A stretch of DNA of 64,000 nucleotides from Zygaena filipendulae (GCA_907165275.2 OU015652.1:14585001-14649000); one strand, 5' to 3'. Counted from the first letter of the stretch, positions 41,043 through 52,310 are shown. A program made the numbers and translations. Notes: a model not told the origin generated them from the letters alone.

Positions 41043-42138
41043 TTATATAAACATTTTTATCTGATATAAAATATTCTTCTCAAACAATTTTCAGGTACAA
41101 TATAGCTGACTAAGAAAATATTATACATCATACATATTTTTTATTATTTTCATGCTGCAAAAACCCTTTTTTTGTTCGATACCAACCCAGCCTCGAGCGA
41201 TTTGAAACACATAATATAAAATATACCTAACCATCTCTTATTTTTTATGTAGACAGGTTTTTTAAAAACTGGAGAAACATAAAACTATAGTACTTGCTAA
41301 AATGTATTTTTAATATCACTCGGAGAAGTGTCAAGTCTTAATCTTCTTCATTTTCTAGCAAAGAGCGAAACAGATCATACTATCTTGATAGGAGATCGTC
41401 TCTTAACTAACGTAAATTAGTTCAATTCAAAAATCGAATTTTCGAAAGGAAAGCTTGTGAGGCGGGCGGGGCTAGCTTGTGGTGCTGGCTTTGTAGGTTC
41501 ATATTGTTGCATGAGAGTGCACTATAGTGGCGGCTCCAGGACACTGCGGTCGGTAGAAAGGAATTCTTCGGCCACGTTGTTGAGTGTCACCTCAGCAATT
41601 GACCCAGTTTACGACCGAGCCGTGAACACGTTCGTAATAATATTACGTTCGTTATTAAGGACACATACCTACTTTTCGCTATTTCCGCAATTCCGCTTCA
41701 GCCGTCATCGAAACCAGGTTTTAGTAACTAGTTTCGAAGAATCATTCCCTCGTAAACTATACGATACACCGTGATGGAATTAACCTGCCATATTTATCAA
41801 ATATCAATGCCTATAAAATTTTAAATCGTGTGCTTTCATACAAGTTTTTGTTTGATACAATAAGTATAACTACAATAGCACTGGCAGATTAGTTTTTTAT
41901 TTGTAATTTCCGCTGTATATAAATTTACATAGAGTTACAGAATGAAAATGTGATTTAGATTTGGGATTCCCAAAAACTGTAGTGCCTATGTAAACAAAAT
42001 CCAAGTTAATGCAAAACTTAATTTCCCAGAAGTCTAATTTCGTGATAGGGCAAAAATTTGTGCGTAAATTACTTAATTATTACAGGGATCCATCACGGCG
42101 AAGTGGAAATACACCGAATACCCTTCTGCATCTATATA
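41043..42138. other. unassigned DNA
   Basis: 41455-41700 is GC-richer and open for 105 codons on the plus strand (from 41457), without a recognisable domain or signal peptide. No repeat ends were seen. Confidence 0.3.
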
Positions 42139-42190
42139 CTAGCTGTCCCGCGCGATTTCATCCGCGGTAATTTCGGAGTTCCCGCGGGAA
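42139..42190 (-). repeat. Helitron 3' end fragment
   Basis: CTAGCTGTCCCGCGCG, CATCCGCGGTAATTTCGG and CCCGCGGGAATT, then abrupt loss of similarity. Confidence 0.7.
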
Positions 42191-44439
42191 TTTATTATTA
42201 TTCGTTGGTAAGCATGGTCGTTGGTAAGAGTGGGATGGCAGAGTTATTCAGTTTTACAATCTAAACTGAAAGATAGATTTTTTTTTTAATACTATCATAG
42301 TTTTTAAGGTATAATATCATGTAATTTTACTAACATCTATAGATCCAACTTGTGCGATAATAAACATTTTTTATTTATTTTATTTTGTAAGCGCATCACA
42401 TTTTTATTCCTGTAAATTCGTGAATCTCGGAAAATTCCTTAAAATTGTAAATCTGTCGGTCATCTAGCTAGCTGGCTTTTTTTAATTTACGGTAAAAGAT
42501 AGTTGCAATAATTAAATTACAAAGAATAATTAAAGACTTTTCCGGATAGCGATAGAAAAACTAATCTATCCAAATTACAAACAACCAGCACAACATTCAA
42601 AGTTAATTGGCCCAACATCCTTTAAACTTTTTAACTCGTTGTCATAATATGCAACCCCGCCCCGTGCAAACGAGAAAATTTCATCAAAAACTTTGTCCAT
42701 ACGACCTGATCGCTTTGAGCTGTGCCCCTGCTACGAGTTACTGTAATCTGACAACTGTGGTAATGGTGAAATTCACCCTGAATCCTTATTAAAGTTAATA
42801 TTTTTTTATCATTTCCGATCTATGGGAACGTAATTAATAGTAACTAGTACTATCCATGGTTCACTCGCGTTAATTTTAGTGTTCACTCAGGAACTCTTTG
42901 TTGTAACGAAACAAAACGCGTCCTACTTTCTTAATCAGAGATATAAGCTTTATACAATCTTTCATGAAATCTGTAGTTTTTCAGTTTTACATTGCGGAAG
43001 ACAGACTGACCGGCAGATATTATTCTATGGATTTTAATGACAGGAATTTATCACAGATTATCAAAAATTCTAAAAATCATATTTTAATGTCAACCCCTGT
43101 TAGGGTTCCATTTCCCCTGTTTTTTATAAGTGCTCGACTACTCTATAAAAAATAAATAGCTTAGTGTTCAAGTTTCTAGACTCACAGGGTTCGAGCACTG
43201 CGTTCAATGACGAATCAATCAACTGCTTGAAGTCTTACAGTCTTGTATTAAAAACGCAAAATATAGTAGGATATAATCAAGAAAACTCTTGGTAGGCGCA
43301 CTAGCGAGACGACACATCGCTGTCTGTAATCCTCGCTCCTACATATCGACTTTCCGACAGTTGTTTAACAACTTAGGCGGCAGTTTAGGAGGTATGCGTG
43401 ACACGATATTCTTCATCGTCGATGGGAACAGTTCACCGAGTGCGTTCAGGATTTAAATACGCCCTACGAAAAATATATGAAGTGAGCGTATTCTAATATT
43501 TACTATTGCTACTGCTACATTACATTAGAAGTAGAAATTTCCTATTATTGTCGCCCTTAAAGAAGAAAATAAGCACTATTTATTTAAAATCTTTTAAATA
43601 CTATTTTTTTTACCGTACGTATTCCTGACAACGAAGTACTTTGTCTTAATTTGTCTTTTTTTATAGTAGGTTAATCGCAGCTGTTGTAAGAGGGTAGGAA
43701 CTGAAAATCAGCGATCGCGCTGAGTTCCAATTAGTTTTTTTTTTTTTTCAAATATTATTATATCGTCTTGTAAAAAATTTGCGATTTGTGTTGATGAATA
43801 AAAATTAAGTAATTCTGTAAGTACTTTAAGCATTGAAGTTCTTCTTCTGCTACAATTATGGCATCTAGCGTAATATTTGTATCTTATAGCCACCACTGGG
43901 TGCTCTTCTTTCCGTACCTATTTTCTTTATTTTATTTTGTTCAGCTCTTTCTAGGACATTCGAAATTCGTATATCTGTCAGTGAACAAATGAGTCTGAAT
44001 ATTCAAACAGAACGGTTATTTGAAAACGAGGCGGGAAGCGCATACGGACATGGAGCTATGGATTAATTCGGTGCGTTTGTGTTCAGCAGAGTCAGTCGAC
44101 TGTGGGCAGTTGGATTCGCTTTTGAGACTGGGCGAGTAATTTAGCAGTCGACTGCTCATCGGAGTGATGAGGGACTGGTAAGTATAGGTAGTATAGGTTG
44201 TATAATTAATCACTCCAATAACATTAGCATTAGGCATCCATGAAAAATGTTGCGAGTTTATTCGATGAAACAGAATGAATAAAACTCGAATTTACCCTGT
44301 GAAAGCAACAAAAGAAAACAAAAACGACCAGCTGGCATTTGGAGTGGGGACAGCGAGTCGTGACGACATCCGAGAAGTCAGATCCACGTCAGACGTCCGA
44401 GTACTCCAAGTCCACGTCTTATCGCTCACAAGCCCTTTG
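42191..44439. other. unassigned AT-rich DNA
   Basis: About 2.2 kb without recognised elements or genes. GC-richer patches lie at 43290-43450 and 44030-44200. A poly-T run is at 43735-43749. Frames are at most about 75 codons and lack motifs. One of the larger candidate host-unique segments of the window. Confidence 0.35.
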
Positions 44440-44600
44440 CTCGCAATCCGCGTTAATTTCAAAGTTTCTGCAATAATTCCAGGATAACAAAAAAGATTTT
44501 GTCCTTTTTTGTACCCCCGACAACATCACGACGACGATAATGCGTTCAGTAGATTCTGGGATTAGCGTGAACAGACAGACAGACAGACAAAACAAAGTAC
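44440..44600 (-). repeat. Helitron relic with (CAGA)n
   Basis: CAATCCGCGTTAATTTCAAA, TACCCCCGACAACATCACG and TGCGTTCAGTAGATTCTGGG, then GTGAACAGACAGACAGACAG. It joins two subfamilies' signatures. Confidence 0.55.
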
Positions 44601-45246
44601 ATAGCTATTTTGTTTCTCATTTTTGGTCTCTCTCTCAATTTTTGGTAAATATATATCCAATGAACTTGTAAGTTCAAGCGCAGTTGTGCATCAAAAATAA
44701 AAAAAATTATGTACTAACTTATAGTTTTATTCACACCACCTACACGTTGGTCGTTGGTGCTGATTTTTACTTGATGTGAGGTGTAATTAAGTGGTGTGAT
44801 TAAACCTGACACACCCGACACTTGTTCTACAATGCTGCGATGGCCAACAATGTTCCCTTCTCTGAGAACGCAAAATGGTTGGATTGTCTTAACCTAAGTA
44901 GGTATATTTCTGAACAAACTTCACTGTTCAACGTTGGCTTTACATTTAATATTAAAATTATACTCAGCAATTGGCAGTATTTGCATTAAGTTGGTAGAAG
45001 AAAGGAGAACATCAAAGATAAAGTTTATGTATATCTCATGACTTGTATTAAGTATTTGCTTTAATTTAAAAGTACTTCGTATGCTGGTACGAGAGAACTC
45101 ATAATTACGTATTAAAATAAACTTCGTTATATTTTTCTCAATGTACAGGATTCTTTATGTGAAATTGCTATAGTACATAATATGCTGATAAGGGTAGAGA
45201 GAGTCAGAGATTTAAACGTAAGTGGTTTATGTGAACACTTTGATTG
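44601..45246. other. unassigned AT-rich DNA
   Basis: No recognised element or gene. Short A-runs only. Confidence 0.3.
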
Positions 45247-45248
45247 TA

Positions 45249-45548
45249 CAGTGGGCCACATAGATAAGTATACAACCTTGTAAAATTTATACTATTTGTA
45301 AAACTTCTGTATGATGTTATAATAATAAAATTCATTTATTCAGACGCTTTTTTAGTCCAATATTGTTAGTGAAATTGTGCTTAAAACTATGTTAGTATAA
45401 GTTGCCGTATTTGCACCTCCAAGCTCCAAATTCCAATACAAGCGAAAAACGAGTATTGGGGTTGCAAAAACGGCAATTTACGTCATAAAGACGTTTTACA
45501 AACAGTATAAATTTTACAAGGTGGTATACTTGTTTATGTGGCCCACTG
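45249..45548. mobile_element. 300-bp MITE with ~57-bp inverted repeats and TA flanks
   Basis: The ends CAGTGGGCCACATAGATAAG and CTTGTTTATGTGGCCCACTG are inverted, and pairing continues through ACAACCTTGTAAAATTTATA and TTTGTAAAAC for about 57 bp. TA flanks both sides (45247-45248 and 45549-45550). A CAGTGG terminus plus TA target is typical of Tc1/mariner-type MITEs. The ends differ from those of the Tc1 copy at 22556, so a different transposase is implied. Confidence 0.9.
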
Positions 45549-45573
45549 TACTTTTCATATTTTTATTTATTTA

Positions 45574-45642
45574 CTAGCTGTGCCCCGCGGCGTCATCCGC
45601 GTGAGTTTCGGAGTTCCCGCGGGAATTCCGGGATGAAAAATG
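45574..45642 (-). repeat. Helitron 3' end fragment
   Basis: CTAGCTGTGCCCCGCGGCG, CATCCGCGTGAGTTTCGG and CCCGCGGGAATTCCGGGATG; body missing. Confidence 0.7.
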
Positions 45643-46519
45643 CAATACAAATGCAATAAATACCTACCCTGAGCAATGCATCAATGTAAAAAATTCAAAG
45701 TAATTTTAAAATTTCAAATAAGTACCTATCTACCTGAGCTGCAAATAGATAGGAGGAATGATTGAACGACATTATAACCTTTTTTAAAATTTCAATTTAG
45801 GTACTTGCCCGGCCTCGAAAGCACTTAAAAAATCTAAACAGCTTAGCCCCTCATATGGCACACCAATAAAGAAATTACTATTTCAAAACAATATCATACT
45901 AAAGATGACAAGTGACAATCGTCATTAATGTTTTACTGAAAAGGTCAATTATAACCAGGAAAAAAATACCACACCACCCGCTCCCCATTAAGGCTCTCCC
46001 CGCATACATCTATACTAGCATACGTGCACTAAGCCGATCAGTCGTCACAGCGATGGTATATGCGACGACACCCTTATTGATGCAGGAGCGGGGGCCGTTT
46101 TATGTTTTGCGTTTGAATTGGCCTCAATAAGTACGAATTCAAATTTAAAATTTCTTTATGAATTTAGTATTGGTAGATTTTCCAGCGCCGATTATTATCT
46201 ACGAGACAAAATTTTGTCAGACATATTGATTCTCCCTTAATTAATTAAGTATTTATTACACTGGAGATATTCCACTAATTGATGTACCTAGCAAGTCTTT
46301 ATGTGTCGGTATTACAGTCTACGAATTTCAGTCGAAGAACATATTATTTTCTTGTACTGCAGCTATTTTTTAATTATTATACCTTAATTATAAAATAGTA
46401 ATAGAATAATGTCAACTAGAATAATTAAAAATTAAAAGAAAAATTTGTCCGCGTAGATTTTGGTGTTGATTATTTTATTAGCGACATCAGATTTTTTTGT
46501 ATTTGATTTAATTAGGTCC
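45643..46519. other. unassigned AT-rich DNA
   Basis: No recognised elements. A 72-codon frame at 45912 has no motif. Confidence 0.3.
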
Positions 46520-46693
46520 CTTACTGTTATAAATGCGAATTTGAGTTTAATTGTTTGTTTTTTTGTTACGCTTTCACGCCTAAACTACTCAATCGGTCAT
46601 CATGAAATTTAGCATACACGTCAGGGCTACAGGGAAGAAAATAGGATCTTACTCCGAACTTAATGCGAATAAAACTGCGGGGCACAGCTAGTA
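46520..46693 (+). mobile_element. Helitron (Lep1-like), internally deleted
   Basis: TTACTGTTATAAATGCGAAT start, ACGCTTTCACGCCTAAACTA, CATGAAATTTAGCATACACG; the CCCGCGGGAA core is deleted, but CGAATAAAACTGCGGGGCAC and AGCTAG|T are present. Confidence 0.7.
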
Positions 46694-46917
46694 ATAAATA
46701 AAAGCCACCACAAAAGCAACGATATTTCACATATATATTAATATAAATAATGAAAATAATGATCGTCGGCGTTGTTTTGATTGATCGGCTGTATGAGGAA
46801 GGTGAGTCGTTATTATTGTAAAATATGGACTACATTACAATAATATTACACCCCTGATCGAATAAGTTTTGTCAGATGAGTAAACTATTCAAATTTACTG
46901 TAATTCGCATGATGACA

Positions 46918-47219
46918 GAGTATAAAAATCAAAATTCTATGTAGATAGATAGTTGGATAGTAAAAAAATAATAGGTACGTACTTTGAGCTTTGACAAATT
47001 ATTATTGAAAAAATACACAGATAAAACGCATTAAGTTTAGAAGTAGGGACACGTGACGACATAACTAAGTATAATGTGGACTTACCTAGGCGTGACGTCA
47101 CGCGAAATTTCAAATCGATGTATCGCCGTTTTTTTTTATCATATAAAAAGAAAGAATGTGTCCGATATTTTTTGTTAATCTGCAAGACGGACTAAAAACA
47201 AAAATTTTGTCATCTACCG
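46918..47219 (-). mobile_element. CRE-bearing MITE, copy 7
   Basis: ATAAAAATCAAAATTCTATG at the left, CTGCAAGACGGACTAA near the right. One intact TGACGTCA at 47093-47100; the second is degraded to TGACGACA. Confidence 0.7.
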
Positions 47220-47782
47220 AAGTATTGTATTTGAAAAAAAATCATAATATTGGATAGAAGAGCGCCTGATTTTCTAAAACTTCTTAACTGTGTCGAGTTT
47301 TTTTTCATACATTAAAAGAGTAAGTTTAGATTTTTTATATTACCAAATAGGTACCAAGTAGTTCAATAGGAACTGGCTTTCATGTGAGGCAGCCGGAACA
47401 GACCGTTAAGTCAATTTTGTATCTACTTGAAAAAAGGTTTTACAGAAAAATTTTTCTCCTTCCTGCGCAGTAATGGACTGAGGTAAGTGAGGTACATTCA
47501 CGAACAATTACACATACAGCGTGTGTCGAATATAAACTGATTTGACAACAAAAGCCGTCTCCGCCCCCCGCTCCCCGCCCCCCCCCCGCTGGCTGTCCGT
47601 CTCCACTCCGTGTGATTTGTGGTTGCCATTCACGAGGCGGGTATTATCTCTCTTGTAGCAACGAACGTAACACATCATTCATCCGGTCGAAGACGACTTA
47701 GCAGGATTGTGCACGTCGAGTTTCAACCTTTTTTCGTATCCACTGCGAGTTTATCGTGTTCTAATATATTTATAATTAATCT
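47220..47782. other. unassigned DNA with a C-rich quadruplex-type tract
   Basis: 47561-47590 consists of C runs (6, 4 and 10 C) separated by single G or GCT, so the minus strand has G4-forming potential. The rest is featureless. Confidence 0.4.
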
Positions 47783-48026
47783 ATATGGACGCAGATAAGC
47801 AATAACATGTTAACCCACAAAATTAAGTTATTGATTCAGAACAATTTATTGAGAGTTGGGGAACGTTTTTTTAATTATGTGTTTACTTTATTACATTCCT
47901 TAAATATGTAACTAAATATTGAACATAAAAAATGTTGACACAAAATGGCGCTATACTTTTAAAATACGATTTACTCAAAATTTCTCCAATGTGGGTTAAC
48001 ACACTATTGCTTATCTATGTCCATAT
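47783..48026 (-). mobile_element. ~240-bp MITE, best copy of the three-copy family (copy C)
   Basis: The left end ATATGGACGCAGATAAGCAA and right end TTGCTTATCTATGTCCATAT are near-perfect inverted repeats. The symmetry continues through TGTTAACCCAC/GTGGGTTAACA for about 37 bp. Flanking TA repeats are compatible with a TA target. The interior matches 801-1015 and 16746-16957 in inverse orientation. Confidence 0.8.
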
Positions 48027-48029
48027 ATA

Positions 48030-48331
48030 CTATAATAAAAGAGTTGGTAGAATCTGCGATTCTGTACATTGAATATTTTTAACGAAAATTGACAGGGGGC
48101 GATAAAAGAGGAGTGACCAACCACAAAAATGTTTTTAAAATTCTTTTCCGTCTGTCTGTCTGTTCGCGATGATCTCCGAATCTACTGAACGGATTGTCAT
48201 GCGGTTTTCACAGATAGATTAAGCTTAGCCTGGAGCTACATAGGCTTTGTTTCATTTAAATCGGATGTCAGGAAAAAAAGTTGTTACATAAAAACCTTTC
48301 ACGCGAGTGAAACCGCGGCGCACAGCTAGTA
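48030..48331 (+). mobile_element. Helitron-like element, TAGAATCTGCG subfamily, near full length
   Basis: TATACTATAATAAAAGAGTT, GTAGAATCTGCGATTCTGTA, GTCTGTCTGTCTGTTCGCGA, ACGGATTGTCATGCGGTTTT, TAGGCTTTGTTTCATTTAAA and GCGAGTGAAACCGCGG, then CACAGCTAG|T. It begins a few bases after the MITE at 48026. Confidence 0.75.
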
Positions 48332-49095
48332 CTGTAATATAACTTTATCTGTATGGTAATATTTGGTAAGTTTTTATATCCACATTCGTTGATAAAAAAA
48401 TATTACCTAATATATTATGTAGCATACAAGCATTTGCCTGAGTGATTTTTGATGTTGGTTTTTTGTTTCGGCGAAATACCTAATCGGGTTGTAAATTCGA
48501 CAATTACTACCTACCTATTCAATTTGCAAATGAGTATCTAAAATCTACATAAATTACAGTAATTTTTTTATTATCTACGTATGTTTTATAGATTACATGT
48601 TGGTTCCGTCCATCTGAATTCGAATTAAAATTCAAAACATACTTCAATTATACCCTGTGTTCTTTTTTTACTCAGTTTCAAGTTAAGTTAGTTACCTAGC
48701 TGGATATTCTCGATTCATTATTCAACAATATAAATTTTACAACACTTTTTTAACAAGTTCAAATTAATTTTCTTTTTAAATTAAAAATTAATAATATTTC
48801 CTCATGTAAAATTTAACAAATCTTAATTAGTTTTGATTTATATTATAAAAGTAAAATGATATTGTCTGCAAAAAGTGAAATAATAAATGTAATTAAAATA
48901 ATTACAGTATAAATATTGTAAACGACTAGAATGTATTTCGCCACGTGTCGGCTAACATAGTTCGTCCATCGATGCCTTGCAAGGCAGCCCAACTATTCTA
49001 TGAAGATTGACAAAAAATCTCAACTGATTCTAATGTCTTTCCGCCGCCATTTATATCTATAAAAAAAAAACAAAATTAAAAAAAAACTTAAAACA
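48332..49095. other. unassigned AT-rich DNA
   Basis: No gene. A-rich low-complexity runs at 49060-49120 lead into the next repeat. 48945-49040 (TCGTCCATCGATGCCTTGC) may belong to that repeat. Confidence 0.3.
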
Positions 49096-49232
49096 CAAAA
49101 CTAAAAAAAAAAAACAAAAAAAATATTTTCTAAATCAGTCCAACCGTCTTCGAGTAATCGATGAACATAGGTACTTAAAAAAAACATGCATATGTGCCGA
49201 ATGCAAAAACTCCTCCTTTTTGGAAGTTGGTT
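49096..49232 (+). repeat. dispersed repeat ending GGAAGTTGGTT (same family as 30360-30600)
   Basis: TCTAAATCAGTCCAACCGTC, TTCGAGTAATCGATGAACAT and AACTCCTCCTTTTTGGAAGT. The end GAAGTTGGTTAAAA parallels GAAGTCGGTTT at 30600. Confidence 0.6.
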
Positions 49233-49329
49233 AAAAAAAAACGCTGTTTCGTCGCACTCATAAACATATATGAACCTATTAGGTATTTATATTTTAGCAA
49301 TTACTTAAAAACAATAAAATAAACATTTT

Positions 49330-49432
49330 GATTTGTCAAGATGTCATGACGATCGGTTGAGCCATTAAGGCATGAAAGCGTAACAAACAAACAAATAAAC
49401 GCACGTTTTCGCATTTATAATGTGCCTAAGGA
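49330..49432 (-). repeat. Helitron 5' fragment
   Basis: AAGATGTCATGACGATCGGT, GAGCCATTAAGGCATGAAAG and TAACAAACAAACAAATAAAC, then TTCGCATTTATAATGTGCC. Confidence 0.6.
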
Positions 49433-49636
49433 GCTTTCACGTTATCTCACTGCATTTCGGCGGTCTGCGATCGGCGTTGGAAGTCTGGAACAACCGCAAG
49501 TTGGCGTACGTAATCGTCGGACCACACAGCATCATTTCCGGGGCATTCATTCGCAAATTTGACACTAAAGAGCCTCGGTCCTCGGAGAATAATTGACCTT
49601 CGGGGAATCGACTGCTGCGGAATTTCGTGTAATTTA
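49433..49636. other. unassigned GC-richer segment
   Basis: About 200 bp with balanced composition (ATTTCGGCGGTCTGCGATCG, CCTCGGTCCTCGGAGAATAA) and no repeat hallmark. Possibly unique DNA. Confidence 0.3.
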
Positions 49637-49639
49637 TCT

Positions 49640-49818
49640 ATACTAATATTATAAAGAGGTAACTAAACTTTACCACTTTATCAGGATCTATTGAACCAAT
49701 TTGGAAAATTCTTTTACGTTTAGAATGCTACAGTGTTCTTGAGTGCCATATAGGGCACTTTTTATCCCGGAATTCCTGTTGGAACTCCGAAGTTACCGCG
49801 GGAGAAACCGCTAGTACT
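49640..49818 (+). mobile_element. Helitron (Lep1-like)
   Basis: TCTATACTAATATTATAAAG start, AACCAATTTGGAAAATTC, TTTATCCCGGAATTCCTG and GAAGTTACCGCGGGAGAAAC, then CGCTAG|T. The GGCACAG spacer before CTAG is deleted. Confidence 0.7.
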
Positions 49819-50105
49819 CTATATTCTCATAACACTTACTAACTCAGATAGTAAAAACACTTTGCCAATGTTTTTTGCCATTCAAACTTCCTTGGGCACG
49901 TTGGGAAAGCAACTATTATGACCCGTTATCATATGTAATGTGGTATGTTATTAATATTGTTAAAACGCTCTACTGTAGATTTATTTCTGCGAAGGGTCCT
50001 CTCAGAAACCACCCTAGGTTAAGTTATGTAGGTTTGAACTGTGATCGCGATAGGGTAAAATAACGTGGCACCGATAACAGAACAGATAGAATCAACTCAG
50101 TTTCC

Positions 50106-50515
50106 AGGGCTCTTATTCACTATGACCATCGGAGCTAGGATGCGCAACACGATAAAATTTTATCGAGCCATTTTATCGATTCTCCATGACATATTATATC
50201 GTTTTGTCTACCAGTGGTAAAAAATGTTTAACCGAATCTACTCTTAACTCAATACCCCACTACTGCACTTTTTTGCTTGGACGCCCACAAATATTTGTCG
50301 TGTCGACAATTTTATCTTTCGTTCGATAAACATATCATGTTGCGCATCCTAGCTCCGCTGGAAGTCCGTTCAAAATACACTATTCATATAAAAAGTACCC
50401 ACACCCACAAATATGTATTTGTCGTTTCGATAATTTTATCCTTCGTTCGATAAACATATCGTGGCGCGCATCTTAGCTATGCATAACAAGTTTTAAGCTG
50501 CAGTATCCCATAGTG
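50106..50515. mobile_element. MITE of the TATTCACTATGACC family with internal hairpin
   Basis: Left end GGGCTCTTATTCACTATGAC; right end ATCCCATAGTGAC (degraded). Inside, CGGAGCTAGGATGCGCAACA (50130-50154 arm) pairs with TGTTGCGCATCCTAGCTCCG-like sequence at 50333-50357. A block of about 75 bp (CCCACAAATAT...GCGCATCCTAGCT) at 50283-50357 is repeated with changes at 50405-50480. A 41-bp sequence shared with 39315-39353 lies between the two. Confidence 0.65.
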
Positions 50516-50896
50516 ACTTTTTATCTCGATACAAAAAAATCCCGAGTTTCCGAAAAGAATCCGCAGAGAGAACAGCCAAGTGTTGATAACACAATGCCGG
50601 GAAACACGCGCGATGAAAGCAATTCTCCCTTTGATATTTCTAATAAGTCTGTGAGTGCTTATTATATTGCTGAGAACACAAAAGCGCTATTGTTTCTCTT
50701 CACAGCGATTGTGCTAACTCGGGTCGCGGTGAAACTCTTTGATGGGGAAACGGAAACAAAACAAAGCGAGCAATCATAATTCCTGCCACCTCCCATGGTG
50801 CCGGCCGGCTTTTGCCTTTTTTGTTCGAAAAGAAATCAATCTCACAAATTTTATATTTGTATTAATCTAAATGTAAGTTACGTACAAGTAATAATC
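50516..50896. other. unassigned; 88-codon plus-strand frame
   Basis: A frame from 50513 to 50779 has a hydrophilic N-terminal half and a hydrophobic stretch ALLFLFTAIVLTRVAVKLF near its end, as in a single-pass membrane tail. The start overlaps the MITE's end, no family is recognised and no exon borders are obvious, so I record it only as a possibility. Confidence 0.25.
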
Positions 50897-51258
50897 TTTT
50901 ATATACAACGTGTTAATTAATTAACTGAAAACCTGATACACCCTATTTAAAAAAATAAATAATAATATGATTAAAATATATTTTATGTCGAAAAAATGTA
51001 TACTTTAAAAGTTATTCAACATTAGTTTGGAGGTGACCTATCTACGAAATTCCAAGCGCTACGCCCGCGCTACCGGTTCGAATGTTTTTGCTGCGGGCAG
51101 TGTTCGCGCCAAATATTGTATTACAAATAATTTAGACATTGTAATACAAATGAAAAAATACAACCTATATTAAAACCTAGTACAATCGATTCGCTAGTTG
51201 ATTCTGAGCAAACTAGTTTCTAGTTTTCAGTTAATTCATTAACACGTTGTATATAAAA
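50897..51258. mobile_element. 362-bp inverted-repeat element with 36-bp termini
   Basis: Termini at 50897-50932 and 51223-51258 are reverse complements with one mismatch (ATATACAACGTGTTAATT... and its inverse). The interior holds a GC-rich stretch at about 51055-51110 and a hairpin formed by TTGTATTACAA and TTGTAATACAA at about 51116-51150. No coding capacity. Class unknown; no clear target duplication. Confidence 0.8.
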
Positions 51259-51428
51259 ATGAATTGCTGTACGTTAGTCTCGCTCTCGAAAATGGCTGGG
51301 CCGATTTGGCTAATTTTGATCTTGAAAGATTTGTGGAAGTTCTGGGAAGGTTTGTATTAAATAAAATTGGGAGTGCCTGTGGGAATTCCGTAACTAACGC
51401 GGGTGAAACCGCGGGGCACAGCTAGTAA
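51259..51428 (+). mobile_element. Helitron-like element (CTGTACGTTAGTCTCGCT subfamily)
   Basis: CTGTACGTTAGTCTCGCTCT, GGCTGGGCCGATTTGGCTAA, GAAAGATTTGTGGAAGTTCT, GTGGGAATTCCGTAACTAAC and GCGGGTGAAACCGCGG, then CACAGCTAG|T. It abuts the inverted-repeat element. Confidence 0.7.
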
Positions 51429-51662
51429 TAAATATTTTTTATTGCCATTGAAAAGGTAAAAGATTGAGCAACTAATCAAGCTTAGGTATTGATTTGGAGA
51501 AACTTCAAACAAAGGTTTTTTGTGCCCGGCGGTAATCGCCTTTTCTGCAATATTGCTACGATATTTTTTGCCGAAATATCGAAAAATAAATCTACACTAT
51601 TATTATGAAGATAAATTTTGTAAGTTCGAAAATTGGGAGTAATTTCTGGAACCACTGAACCG
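51429..51662. other. unassigned DNA
   Basis: No recognised element except an ATTGGGAGTAATTTCTGGAA stretch that may be a Helitron scrap. Confidence 0.3.
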
Positions 51663-51869
51663 ATCCCTACTAATATTATAAATACGAAAGTAACTCTGTC
51701 TGTCTGTCTGTCTGTTACGCTTTCACGCCTTAACGGCTCAACCGATCATCATGAAATTTTACATACACGTCGTCAAGGGTACAGAGGAGGACATAGGGTA
51801 CTTTTGATTCCGGAATTCCCACGAGAACTCCCAACTTATCGCGAGTGAAACCGTAGGCAATAGCTAGTA
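51663..51869 (+). mobile_element. non-autonomous Helitron (Lep1-like), full length
   Basis: TCCCTACTAATATTATAAAT start, (GTCT)n, ACGCTTTCACGCCTTAACGG, CGATCATCATGAAATTTTAC, GACATAGGGTACTTTTGATT, CCCACGAGAACTCCC and GCGAGTGAAACCG, then AATAGCTAG|T. It has all family blocks and both ends. Confidence 0.8.
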
Positions 51870-52310
51870 CTAAATATTCTTTCATAGATAAGTAGCCTAG
51901 TAATCCCGAGTGACATTGAATACTTTTATCTCTGAACAAACTTTTACTACTACTTGAACGTGAATTCCGCGAATGGCTGTTGTCTGCTATTTTATATATT
52001 ATTTTTGTTACATTAGCCGTAAGGTTTTCCTCCAAAATAAAAATAAAATAAAATAAAAATAAAGAGTATTTGCGGGAATATCGAAATTGATGCGAGTGAA
52101 CCCACGAGACAAACAGCTATTTGGTGTAAAGTTACGAGTAATTTAGAACTTTGAATAAGCGATTAGGTATGATGATCCAGATGTATGTTTCATCAGAAGA
52201 GTTCCCGTGGACGACCAGCTATTAGGGGATCAGACATCCTTTGCATGGAAGATAATGTGTGTTCAGGAAAAATTATGCACAAGTGACCTTCTGTTTTAAT
52301 TAATTCCTAC
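51870..52310. other. unassigned DNA with a Helitron 3' scrap
   Basis: 52065-52122 has TATTTGCGGGAATATCGAAA and GATGCGAGTGAACCCACG, then AACAGCTAT, a decayed 3' end. A-rich (AAAT)n at 52034-52062. Otherwise nothing recognised. Confidence 0.4.
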
